A stretch of 64,000 nucleotides of DNA from MED-G105 sp039025235 (GTDB lineage Bacteria; Pseudomonadota; Alphaproteobacteria; Caulobacterales; Parvularculaceae), in contig JBCCOS010000007.1 in the NCBI GenBank assembly GCA_039025235.1, forward strand, positions 62,001 to 126,000. The letters run 5' to 3'. The notes below the pieces were generated by a model. It was not told the DNA's origin. It made no database searches and was given only the letters and a program-made list of their open reading frames with translations. The position numbers and the translations under genes are program-made. How positions within the stretch are numbered: the first letter of the stretch is position 1; each line of letters starts with the position of its first letter. Positions 26,495 to 35,700 of the stretch are shown one piece after another.

Positions 26495-27730
26495 ATGGCG
26501 ATCGAGAATAAGACCGAAACCCCTGGGGGCCACCTTTCAATGCTGACCGCATTGCCACCCGACCCGCTTCTCGGGCTCATGGCGGCATTTCGCGCCGATG
26601 AACGGGTGCATAAACTAGACCTAGGAGTGGGCGTCTACCGCGACGAAAACGGTGATACGCCAATAATGACTGCTGTGGAAAAGGCAGAGCAGAAGCTTCT
26701 GAGCCTTGTATCGACAAAAGCCTATGAGGGTCCCCGTGGGAACGCCGAATTTTGTCAGGTGGTATGTCAGAAAATTTTGGGCGAGGACGCACTGACCAAA
26801 ACGCGCCGTGAGACGCTCGACGCATTTGCCACGCCCGGCGGCTGCGGTGCATTAGGATTAGGCGTAGGCTTCCTCAAGCGTCTACGACCAAATGCGAAGG
26901 TTTGGGTCAGCAATCCGTCTTGGCCGAACCACCAGAAAATCGTTGATGTCGCCGGTCTAACGCCTGCGAAATATACCTATCACCGGAACGAAAATAACGA
27001 CGTTGACTTTGAACAGCTGGAACATGATTTGGTGGCATCAACAGCTGGAGACGCTGTTATCATTCAAGGCCCCTGCCATAACCCAACTGGCCTGGATCTT
27101 TCGGTGGCACAGTGGAAATCACTTGCAAAAGTGATAAAAGACAAAAACCTTTTTCCATTCATTGACATTGCCTATCAAGGCTTTGGCGCTGGATTAGACG
27201 AGGACATGCTGGGGATCAGAGCTTTTCTAGACGAGGTCGACGAAGCTTTAGTATCTTATTCATGCTCGAAAAATTTTGGCCTATACCGCGATCGGTGTGG
27301 TTGCCTCATTCTTCAGGCCGCCACCCAAGAGGTGCGTGATGCGGCAGGTACCCATATTGCCGACATTGCGCGAGCGACCTATTCGATGCCCCCGGCTCAC
27401 GGACCAGCGATTGTCGCAACGATCCTCGCAGATAAAGATCTTACTACTGAATGGTTAGAAGAGCTCACAATGATGCGTGAGCGAATGATCACGCTCAGGT
27501 CACAATTTGCGAGAGAACTTGAAAAATGCGGTAAGCCCAAAACGGCGGCAACCATTCGATCAGAAAAAGGCATGTTCTCACTGTTGCCAATAAAAGAGGG
27601 CGCTGCGGCTCGTCTACGGCGTGATCACGGTATATATCTTCCGGCATCGGGGCGCATTAATATTGCTGGAATGACCGAAGAGAAGATTTCGGAAGCGGCA
27701 TCAGTGCTCGCATCTGAAGTTGACGAATAA
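26495..27730 (+). CDS. Aromatic/aspartate aminotransferase (class I, TyrB/AspC type)
   Basis: This PLP-dependent transaminase of about 411 residues is of subgroup I-gamma. It has LDLGVGVYRDENG, ACHNPTG-like GPCHNPTGLD and the Schiff-base lysine in SYSCSKNFGLYRDRCG. Near the C-terminus KGMFSLLP precedes HGIYLPASGRINIAGM. This layout matches E. coli AspC/TyrB. The reading frame continues upstream to a GTG at 26384, but the ATG at 26495 has AGAGGA eight bases before it and begins where homologues begin. It should interconvert aromatic or acidic amino acids with 2-oxoacids; the precise preference cannot be read from the sequence. It is convergent with the glycosyltransferase gene. Confidence 0.88.
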   Translation: MAIENKTETPGGHLSMLTALPPDPLLGLMAAFRADERVHKLDLGVGVYRDENGDTPIMTAVEKAEQKLLSLVSTKAYEGPRGNAEFCQVVCQKILGEDALTKTRRETLDAFATPGGCGALGLGVGFLKRLRPNAKVWVSNPSWPNHQKIVDVAGLTPAKYTYHRNENNDVDFEQLEHDLVASTAGDAVIIQGPCHNPTGLDLSVAQWKSLAKVIKDKNLFPFIDIAYQGFGAGLDEDMLGIRAFLDEVDEALVSYSCSKNFGLYRDRCGCLILQAATQEVRDAAGTHIADIARATYSMPPAHGPAIVATILADKDLTTEWLEELTMMRERMITLRSQFARELEKCGKPKTAATIRSEKGMFSLLPIKEGAAARLRRDHGIYLPASGRINIAGMTEEKISEAASVLASEVDE

Positions 27731-27751
27731 ATACGTAGAGTTCTCAATCCG

Positions 27752-27793
27752 AAAGCCGTTCCGTGATTCCAATTGAGACGGCGGCGCTTTAGA
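27752..27793 (-). repeat. Partial copy of dispersed hairpin element (copy F)
   Basis: GAAAGCCGTTCCGTGATTCCAATTGAGACGG followed by CGGCGCTTTAG is the first hairpin of the family in reverse orientation; the second hairpin is missing. Its edge includes the stop codon of the glycosyltransferase gene, so it probably reached this convergent junction before or together with trimming of that gene's end. Confidence 0.6.
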
Positions 27794-29012
27794 CAGCAAT
27801 TTTTTGAGGTGTACGGTCAACGAGCGCCTCAAGCATCTGCCGCTTTTCTTCAAATATTTTTTCCGAAGCATAGGTGCGAAGAATTGTGTCACGCGCTGCC
27901 TCGCGCCTGTGCGTCTGTTTATCTGGACTTTCCAGAGCATCAAATAATTTTCGTGAAATGTCAGCGGGATCGTTAAAATTCACGAGGATCGCGTTCTCGT
28001 TATTCGCGACTTCTCTGACTGGTGACGTATTCGACGCCGCAAGCAAGCAGCCCGTGCTCATTGCTTCCATCATTGACCATGAGAGGACAAATGGCACCGT
28101 CAGATAAACATGAATTGCTGAGGCGCGTAATACATCTCGATATTCAGATCGGCTAAGGTATCCAGTGAAATGGGTTCGCTTCATATCAAGAGGCAATCGA
28201 TCCAATGCCTGTTTCAGATGAGAATCACCATCCTCTAACTTTTTTCCGTATGCCACGCGGTCTTCACCGACGATCACACCATGGATATTTGGTCGACGCG
28301 CTTGAAGGCGCGCGAGGGCTTCCATGAACTGCGGAAAGCCTCGATAGGGCTCCATCCCTCGCGCCACATAGGTCACAATTTCCGCATCATCAGGGAGGTG
28401 AGTATCTCTAACATTAAGGCCGTTAGTTTTTTTCGGAGAGAAATAAGACGTGTCAACACCATCATGGTGCACGACAAGTTTATGTTTAAACTCGACAGGG
28501 AATTGCGATTTCTGCCAGTTTGTCGGACAAAACCCAAGGTCTACCGACGTTAAATCCAGTAAAATCGGGGCATTTCGGCACCGCGAACGGGCCCGTTGGT
28601 CTGGCTTTGGGGTTGATGGATCAAGAAACGCGACATCGGGTCCTGGTGAATTGTAATACCATTCAAAATACCCGACCGTGCGCGCGTTCGGCCATACATC
28701 TTTTGCGAACAGCCCATTACCCCATCCAGAATGAGAGACAACAATATCGGGAGAAAGCATTTTCTCTCCGATTTTGAGAGCGGCACGGGCCATTGACTGG
28801 CCGTTAATTACGGCGCGTTCCCAACTATTGGAATAGGGATGAATCCCTTCGGTAAGTTCACGATGAGGCTCATAAACAAATACGTTTACCGTTGGCGAAC
28901 TTGACCCTTTCCTCTGGGTGCCAAACCAAACCTGCCATCCGTTATCGGCAAGATAGGCGGCAAGACCACCGAATTGCGCTGGGAAATTGTTATGAAGAAA
29001 TAAAATTTGCAT
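27789..29012 (-). CDS. GT4-type glycosyltransferase
   Basis: This 407-residue GT-B fold glycosyltransferase has an N-terminal domain beginning MQILFLHNNFPAQFGGLAAYL. It has a hinge region VVHHDGVDTSYFSP, a nucleotide-sugar part with VTYVARGMEPYRGFPQFMEAL, and the C-terminal acidic motif region SWSMMEAMSTGCLLAASNTSPVREV, typical of family 4. There is no signal or membrane segment, so it should act in the cytoplasm or at the membrane face. It starts 39 bases after the stop of the MotB-like gene in the same direction and may be co-transcribed with it. Modification of the giant surface protein or of an envelope glycan is possible but unproven. Confidence 0.8.
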   Translation of the reverse strand: MQILFLHNNFPAQFGGLAAYLADNGWQVWFGTQRKGSSSPTVNVFVYEPHRELTEGIHPYSNSWERAVINGQSMARAALKIGEKMLSPDIVVSHSGWGNGLFAKDVWPNARTVGYFEWYYNSPGPDVAFLDPSTPKPDQRARSRCRNAPILLDLTSVDLGFCPTNWQKSQFPVEFKHKLVVHHDGVDTSYFSPKKTNGLNVRDTHLPDDAEIVTYVARGMEPYRGFPQFMEALARLQARRPNIHGVIVGEDRVAYGKKLEDGDSHLKQALDRLPLDMKRTHFTGYLSRSEYRDVLRASAIHVYLTVPFVLSWSMMEAMSTGCLLAASNTSPVREVANNENAILVNFNDPADISRKLFDALESPDKQTHRREAARDTILRTYASEKIFEEKRQMLEALVDRTPQKIAV

Positions 29013-29051
29013 CGTGAAAGGACGTTCCTGATTAGCAAATATTGTCAGTAT

Positions 29052-29624
29052 TCATCTTGCTGATACTTCGACAGTGTCGATACGCTCTGGCGTGTTTGCC
29101 TCGCGGACGTGAACTCTAACACGGGAGGCCTCCACACCAGCTGCCGTCATTGCATTGCGTGCGGATAATACACGATAATATCCAACGCGCCGCGCTTTGG
29201 TGTACGCAACATTTGGATTGAAAAACGCCGTAATTTCTACAGTACGCCCGGCGAACGTTTCAGCGTTTCCATCAAGATACGCCTTTAGTTTCTCTTGCGA
29301 GAGCTGATCGACTTCAATGGTTGATGGCGTAAACTCTAATCGAAGGATTTTATCAAACTCGGTGACGGCTGTAACGGTTGCATCCTTGTCTCGAACGACT
29401 GGATTATCTGCGACTACGATTGTCTGTTCTTCGCGCACATTTGTGGATAATTGCGATGCTGCCGATTCCCCTTCAACCATCCCACTTTGTTCAGCAATCG
29501 ACAAAGACATGACGAATATAGCAATCGCCAATATGATGAGAAGAAAAGTGACGACCATAACGATCGTCGACAAGGCATCAACGAAGCCAGGCCAATGATT
29601 TTCTTCTTGTTGTGCTTCGGCCAC
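29052..29624 (-). CDS. MotB/SiiA-like membrane-anchored OmpA-type protein
   Basis: This 190-residue protein starts at GTG (GAGG ten bases upstream). One N-terminal membrane helix (about 17-41) is preceded immediately by Asp16 in PGFVDALSTIVMVV, the position of the proton-carrying aspartate of MotB, TolR and SiiA. A linker (45-95) leads to an OmpA/MotB-like periplasmic domain (about 98-190), with LEFTPSTIEVDQ and ARRVGYYRVLSARNAMTAAGV, the peptidoglycan-binding signature region. It is divergent from the MotA-like gene. With the giant RTX gene and type I secretion genes nearby it matches SiiA of Salmonella SPI-4 better than flagellar MotB; no flagellar gene is in view. Confidence 0.8.
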   Translation of the reverse strand: MAEAQQEENHWPGFVDALSTIVMVVTFLLIILAIAIFVMSLSIAEQSGMVEGESAASQLSTNVREEQTIVVADNPVVRDKDATVTAVTEFDKILRLEFTPSTIEVDQLSQEKLKAYLDGNAETFAGRTVEITAFFNPNVAYTKARRVGYYRVLSARNAMTAAGVEASRVRVHVREANTPERIDTVEVSAR

Positions 29625-29674
29625 GACCCGGATGCCTCACTATTAACCAGCCAACGCTTGTTGGAATATTATTC

Positions 29675-29689
29675 TTAATCTGGTCTTAA
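29675..29689. promoter_or_regulatory. Perfect CtrA-type box TTAA-N7-TTAA
   Basis: The sequence TTAATCTGGTCTTAA matches the full CtrA consensus. It lies between the divergent MotB-like and MotA-like genes, 51 bases upstream of the MotB-like start and about 105 bases upstream of the MotA-like start. A second perfect box follows 37 bases away. Confidence 0.65.
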
Positions 29690-29726
29690 TCGGTATATTT
29701 TGAGTAAACGATCGAAACGAGCAGTC

Positions 29727-29741
29727 TTAATCATAAATTAA
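29727..29741. promoter_or_regulatory. Second perfect CtrA-type box TTAA-N7-TTAA
   Basis: The sequence TTAATCATAAATTAA again fits TTAA-N7-TTAA exactly, 53 bases before the MotA-like start codon. Two exact boxes in a 169-base spacer are unlikely to be chance, although the spacer is AT-rich. Confidence 0.65.
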
Positions 29742-29793
29742 GCCTGCCATATTTTTATGGTGTCGGTTTAATTAGAGCTGACGTCGTAATTTT

Positions 29794-31257
29794 ATGCATA
29801 CCGTACAGATTCAATTCATACGGATTTGTTTAACCGTGGCCATCCTTCTCGGTGTAGGGCTATGGCAATTCGACTTCGTTCTCGGGGCCGTTAGAGCAAA
29901 TCCGGCACTCAACCTAATCATTTTCGGAACATGCCTTTTTGGATTTTCACTGGTCTTTAGTGCAATCAATTCCCTAAAGAATGAGTATCGCGCTCTATAC
30001 GCAATTGAAGAATTATACGAAGACGTAAAATATGCCGATGATGCTGTCCGAGCGGACCCCCTTTGGAAGTACTATCGCGCGAATACGGTAGGGATCATCT
30101 ACAAAAAGCCACAGATCCTGGGGCAATGCCATCAGCTCATTTGCGGGCAGCTCTATCGGGAAAAAGAACTACAGATCTCGCCATCAACGCTGCAAACGCT
30201 GCTCGACGGCATCGATGAACGCCTTGCTGAAGTGAAATCACTGATTTCCTACGTAGCCGGTATTCTTATTTTTCTTGGCCTGATCGGTACTTTTTTGGGC
30301 CTGATGATAACGCTAGCCTCGGTCGGTGACATCTTGGGCACGCTCGACCTAACGAGTAGCGATCCAACGGCAACGATTACCAATTTAATGGATAACCTAC
30401 AAACGCCATTGGCGGGGATGGCGACAGGGTTTTCCTCTTCACTCTTTGGACTCGTCACATCGCTCGCAACGAGCTTGATGATCCAATTGCTTTCAAGGGC
30501 GGGAAGCACCCTAAAGTCTGACATGGCAAACTGGCTCTCCAACGTTGTTGATCTCACCGGCGCCGCGCCAGCAACCGATGAAAAAACAATTGACGGGTTC
30601 CCTCTTTCGGAATGGGTAAAACATCAAGAGCGAACGGCGAAGATCGGACCGGATGGTCAGTATCAGCAAATTACGTCACGCGAGTTTGAAGAGCGGCGCC
30701 TGGCGCTGCTTATGCGGGCAGCCCGGCATTCTGTTGTTTCAACCAATCGACATTCAAGAGAGTTCGCCAAACTGACACGCAATATCGATACATTGGTTAC
30801 CGATGCTCAAGAAACCAAGGAAGTATTACTTGATCTGGGGGATGCGCTTCGGGTTATCGGTGAACAGAATAAAGTAATCCACCTCACCTTAGCACGGACG
30901 GTGGATGCGTTCGACACGATATCAAGAAACGTGAATACGCGCGCGGAAATAGCAGAGTTAACGGCACTTATGTCATCACAATTGGAAACACGTGATGCGC
31001 GCCTTACGAGTATCTTGCGCCAAACCTTAAAGAAAGTGTCGGAACTCTCCGCGCCGCTTGCTATTGAGACACAAACAATCGAGAAGCCCGGCGCTCACCT
31101 TGCCGAAGCGCTGGGGGCGGAATTGACGGACGTTAATGTTCAACAATTGAAAAAACTATTGATGCTGGCAAACCGTCTCGACGCGGTTGCCGCAAACAAG
31201 GGAAACATGCGTAAAACTCAAAACCAACAATCAGCAACAGCAAGGAGGGCTTCGTGA
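29794..31257 (+). CDS. MotA/ExbB/SiiB-like proton-channel protein
   Basis: This 487-residue membrane protein has four predicted helices at about 9-30, 40-60, 150-176 and 205-233. The last two carry the MotA/TolQ/ExbB signature (FLGLIGTFLGLMITLASVG and TPLAGMATGFSSSLFGLVTSL). Between helices 2 and 3 is a cytoplasmic region, and an unusually long cytoplasmic C-terminal tail (about 240-487) is rich in coiled-coil heptads. The tail is longer than in MotA or ExbB. It pairs with the divergent MotB-like gene. In SPI-4, SiiA and SiiB form such a channel that works with the type I secretion ATPase and giant adhesin. The start codon ATG lacks a clear Shine-Dalgarno. Confidence 0.82.
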   Translation: MHTVQIQFIRICLTVAILLGVGLWQFDFVLGAVRANPALNLIIFGTCLFGFSLVFSAINSLKNEYRALYAIEELYEDVKYADDAVRADPLWKYYRANTVGIIYKKPQILGQCHQLICGQLYREKELQISPSTLQTLLDGIDERLAEVKSLISYVAGILIFLGLIGTFLGLMITLASVGDILGTLDLTSSDPTATITNLMDNLQTPLAGMATGFSSSLFGLVTSLATSLMIQLLSRAGSTLKSDMANWLSNVVDLTGAAPATDEKTIDGFPLSEWVKHQERTAKIGPDGQYQQITSREFEERRLALLMRAARHSVVSTNRHSREFAKLTRNIDTLVTDAQETKEVLLDLGDALRVIGEQNKVIHLTLARTVDAFDTISRNVNTRAEIAELTALMSSQLETRDARLTSILRQTLKKVSELSAPLAIETQTIEKPGAHLAEALGAELTDVNVQQLKKLLMLANRLDAVAANKGNMRKTQNQQSATARRAS

Positions 31258-31748
31258 AGACTCTCTATTCAAGCCTGTCATCATTGTTGAAAAAATTTGG
31301 CAGCGGATCTTCGTCAACTGCTGTTGGTTCAAATGCCCGCAACTTTGCGAAAAAGACTGCAGAGAAAATCGCTGACAAGGAAAAAGCGGCGCTTTCAAAA
31401 GATGCCGAAAAGAATAAACATAAAAGAAAAGAAGCACGCACAGATATAAGTGCAATCGCGGAACTTGCTTTTCCGGATCGGGGGTTTAGCCTCGACGGTG
31501 TTATTGTTGAAGCATCAACGGGTGGTCTGACCTTTCGCCCCGCGGCCCACTACATCGAAGAACGCGTAGGCGAGCAAATTCAAGTCCGCGTTATTGGTGT
31601 TCAGAAGAACGGAATCATCCGTGCAACCCGTGTTACGGGATATGGTATCCAATTGTTTGATTCTTTTTCCGAGCTTGAGTTATCTTCCATGCGGGCCAAA
31701 AGTGTTGACCTTTCGCTCGTCAATCCAAACGCGAATGCTGCAGCTTAA
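31254..31748 (+). CDS. PilZ-like domain protein, coupled to the MotA-like gene
   Basis: This 164-residue protein starts at GTG 31254 (AAGGAGG five bases upstream), and its start overlaps the MotA-like stop (GTGA), so the two are translationally coupled. A basic, Ser/Lys-rich N-terminus (1-55) precedes a beta-rich domain. That domain carries R58-KEA-R62 and E86-A-S-T-G-G, corresponding to the RxxxR and (D/N)xSxxG c-di-GMP-binding motifs of PilZ with Glu in place of Asp/Asn. PilZ proteins transmit c-di-GMP signals to motors and secretion systems. Binding is plausible but not certain because of the substitution. It lies at the 3' end of the operon, convergent with the giant RTX gene. Confidence 0.68.
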   Translation: MKTLYSSLSSLLKKFGSGSSSTAVGSNARNFAKKTAEKIADKEKAALSKDAEKNKHKRKEARTDISAIAELAFPDRGFSLDGVIVEASTGGLTFRPAAHYIEERVGEQIQVRVIGVQKNGIIRATRVTGYGIQLFDSFSELELSSMRAKSVDLSLVNPNANAAA

Positions 31749-31814
31749 CCAATCATTTGTTCTCTACCAGTCGGAAACCCAGGCGATTGAGTAAATTCAA
31801 TTGATGCGAACTCG

Positions 31815-31921
31815 CTTAAAGCGCCTCAGTTTCAATTCGAATCAGAACGGCGCTTTAAGTTTTTGATTTGACGCATTTCCTTAACGCCAACCGCACACAC
31901 TTGGCTTGGAAATACTTTAAG
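31815..31921 (+). repeat. Dispersed two-hairpin intergenic element, copy G
   Basis: This is an intact copy: CTTAAAGCGCC at 31815, the complementary GGCGCTTTAAG around 31849-31859, a T-rich spacer, ACGCATTTCC, AACGCCAACCGCACACACTT, and a closing GGAAATACTTTAAG. It lies between the convergent ends of the PilZ-like and giant RTX genes, where it may serve as a two-way terminator. Confidence 0.85.
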
Positions 31922-32004
31922 CGAGAGATGCGGTTCGTCTCTACACAATTACGCAATACAACTTCTTGTATTTGAAGACTTCGCCTTTAAATGCTGGGGG
32001 AAGG

Positions 32005-32720
32005 TTAGACAATTGTAACCGCCAATTCCGTTCCATCATTATAGGTATATGTCGTTGTCCCTCCACCAGATATCACTGTATCAATATCTGATAGATCAAC
32101 ATTAATACCATCGCCGGAACTATTGATCAGTATTTCCAACCTATTGCCACTATCCGTGACGCTGTCGATCATCGCTTCATTAATATCTACATCAGCATTG
32201 ACATCAGTATCCGTGAAATCGATGGTCTCGATATCCGTCAGCACATCAAATAGCCCAACTTCGTCTACGGTTACCAGTGAACTTGAGTCTAGGACAACCG
32301 TATCGCTGTTACCGCCCCCCTCAATCGATGCCGAGCTATAATTGATAGCACCATCATCAATAATGAACGTGTCGTCTCCCGCGCCGCCGACAAGTGTGTC
32401 GCCACCCCCTGCGCCGCCATCAAGGGTATCATTTCCACCAAGACCTTCAATGTAATCCGATCCGGAAGACCCAGTAATGTTGTCGCCTGACGCCCCACCG
32501 CGGATGGTGTCAATATTGGTTAGAGTGACGCCGGAAAAATTAAAGTTTGCGACACCACCAGCCGTTTGCAGAACATTGCCCGCGGCGCTGGATCCATCGA
32601 TTTCCTCAACACCGGTTGCCGAAGAGAAATTGGACTGTAACTCGAATGTACCGTCAGCGGACGAGGATAGGATAACTTGGTCAGTGCCTGATACACCGGT
32701 ATCATTGAAGGTGTTCACAC
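32005..32720 (-). other. C-terminal region of the giant protein with secretion signal
   Basis: About the last 240 residues depart from the modular pattern: a few RTX nonapeptides remain, then an RTX-free segment with aliphatic and acidic residues (VDEVGLFDVLTDIETIDF, NRLEILINSSGDG) ending in TELAVTIV. This is where type I exported RTX proteins carry their signal. The assignment is by position and composition, since such signals have no strict consensus. Confidence 0.65.
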
Positions 32721-35700
32721 CGCCGCTCGAAACATCACTGATGTGGAACGCGTCAGAGCCCGCCCCACCATCAAAGGTGTTGTTACCAGAACCGCCAAAC
32801 AACGTGTCGTTGCCGCCGCCGCCATTGAGCGTATCATTGCCAACGCCGCCGCTTAAAATATTGCCATTGCTGTCGCCCGTAAGAAGATCATTACCAGAAC
32901 CGCCTGTCACATTTTCAAACAAGGATAAAGTATCCGTCCCCGTACCATCGCTCGCGGTTCCCGTATCAAGGTTTACGTCGAGATCAGACGATGATGCGCT
33001 GTAATCAAGAAGATCAGTACCGCCGCCGCCGGAGAGATCATCGCCGCCGCTACCGCCACTAATGGTGTCATTCTCCGCACCACCGTCAATGGTGTCGCTA
33101 CCACCGCCACCACTTAAAACGTCCTGACCGGCGCCACCGGTCAAGCTGTCGGCCGTCGCAGCACCGGTAAGCGTGTCCGCGCCGTCACCGCCATCAGCAT
33201 AAACGAGACCGCCACCCAAAGTAATTGCATCGTCATTCGACGAGCCGATAACGCGTTCAATGCTGTCAAATGAGTCGCCAGCAGCGGCACCAGCGTAAGA
33301 ACCAGACGCGACGTTGATTGTGATCGCTGCACCGCCGGCATAGGTCGCCGTATCCGTGCCCGAACCACCCTCCAACGTATCAGCGCCAGAACCACCAATG
33401 AACAAGTCATCGCCGCCGTCACCAACCAAGCTATCTGCACCAGCATCACCGATCAGTGTGTCGTTCTCCGATCCACCGATAAGCGTGTCGTTATCAGCGC
33501 CGCCATCAAGACTATCTGCACCCGCATCACCAACAAGACGATCGTTACCACCAGCGCCAAGGAGGGTATCACCACCGCCGCCGCCCTGCAGTGTTTCTTC
33601 TGCGGTGCTACCGGTGATATTGTCGCCCAGAGTCGTACCAATGATATTCTCGATACTGACCAGAGTATCATTCAGCGCATCACCACTGGTCCCTGCCCCC
33701 GATGCAAGATTGATCGTGACAGCTCCAGAGGATGCAGCGTAATCGACAGTATCGATGTCTGCTCCACCATCGAGGCGATCAGCTGTTGTTCCCGATACCA
33801 GTGTATCATTACCAGCATCGCCGAAGAGACTATCGGTCCCCGCGCCGCCGTCGAGCTGGTCTGCGCCGCCGCCACCTTCAAGTCGGTTGCCCCCACCATC
33901 GCCAATAAGCGTATCGTTATCTGAGGACCCTATGACATTCTCAATAGCATTGAATTCATCACCCGCCGCATCGCCCAGCGTTCCGCCATTGATGAGATCG
34001 ACCGCAACGCTTGATGATGCCCCCGAATAATCCACGACGTCGGTGTTGGCGCCACCATCGATTGTGTCCGCGCCAGCACCACCAACGAGCGTATCGGCAC
34101 CATCACCACCCACCAGGCTATCAGACCCACCACCGGCTGAAATTTCATCAGCACCAGCGCCACCAAGCAAGGTTTCTGCAACACCAGATCCAACCAACGT
34201 ATCAGCGCTGTCGCCACCATCAACATAAGTCACACCGCCGCCGAGTGTTACCGCGTCGCTATTCGATGTTGCGATCACCTGCTCAACCTCAGTGAATGTG
34301 TCACCCGAGGCATCGCCCGTCCCCACACCGGTTCCAGTGTTAATGGTAATAGCGCCTGAGCCTGCATAAGACGCAGTGTCCGTACCGGCACCACCCTGAT
34401 GCTCATCGGCCCCCGCGCCACCAATCAAAAGATCATCCTCGGTGCCGCCAATCAGAGTGTCACTGCCAGAGCCGCCCTCTAGTGTGTCACTGTCCGTACC
34501 ACCATCAAGACGGTCAGCATCAGCGCCGCCTTGCAAGCGATCAGTACCCGCACCACCCACAAGCGTATCATTACCGCCGGCCCCCACAAGCGTATCACCG
34601 CCGCCAGCGCCGGTCAGTTCATTGGCAATGCCATCCCCTGTCAGCATATCATTGTTCGCTGTACCGATAACATTCTCAATGCCGACAAGGGTATCACCTG
34701 CCGCCTCACCACCGGACTGTGCGCCCAAGTTCGTGAGATCAATCGTGACGGCTGCAGAACCAGTGTAATCAACAGTGTCGATATCCGCACCACCAATAAG
34801 GCTGTCACCACCGGTACCACCGATTAGAGTGTCATCACCGCCGGCGCCATCCAACGTATCGGCACCGCCGGCGCCCGATAAGGTATCATTTGCAGTACCG
34901 CCCGTAAGCGTGTTTGACCCACCATCACCGGTTAACGCATTTGCCCCTGTTGATGAACCGATAATCGCCTCAACGTTACTAAGAATATCACCGGCCGCAT
35001 CGCCGCCCGAGCCAGCGCCGCCGCCGATGGTAACAGTGACACCACCCGAGGAGGTTGAATAATCAACCGTATCGGTATTATTGCCACCGTCGATCTCATC
35101 AGATCCCGCGCCACCGATGAGCGTATCATCGCCATCGCCGCCTTCAAGCGTATCATTGCCAGCATCACCAATGAGACGGTCGTTCTGAAGTCCGCCAATC
35201 AGACTATCGGCGCCAGTGCCACCATCGAGGGTATCGGCCCCATCTTCGCCAAAGAGTGTATCGGCATTGGCGCCACCGGAAATGTCATCGGCATCATCAC
35301 CGCCAGTCAATACGTTCGATGCCGATGAACCAACAATCGTATCAGCGCCTGTTGTGCCGACGACGTTTTCGATATCGATGAAGGTGTCACCGGCTGCATC
35401 GCCGCCAGCACCAACACCGGATCCGAGGTTAACGTTCACCGCGTCACCCGAACCAGAATAGTCAATCGTGTCGATGTCCGTTCCACCGTCTAACCGGTCG
35501 GCGCTTGCCCCCGACGTAAGCGTATCATTGCCCGCACCGCCTTCGACGGTATCAGTACCGCCTCCGCCATCCAACCGGTCTGCTCCACCGGCGCCCGAAA
35601 TTACATTAGACGATCCGTCGCCCGAAAGGGTATCTGCATTTGACGATCCGGTCAGGTTTTCAATGTCGGTATAGGAATCACCACTCGCGTCACCTCCGGT

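Noticed and set aside
29052..31257. Flagellar stator genes motB and motA
   Set aside because: The proteins are divergently encoded, the MotA-like tail is far longer than MotA, no other flagellar gene is nearby, and the surrounding genes are type I secretion parts.
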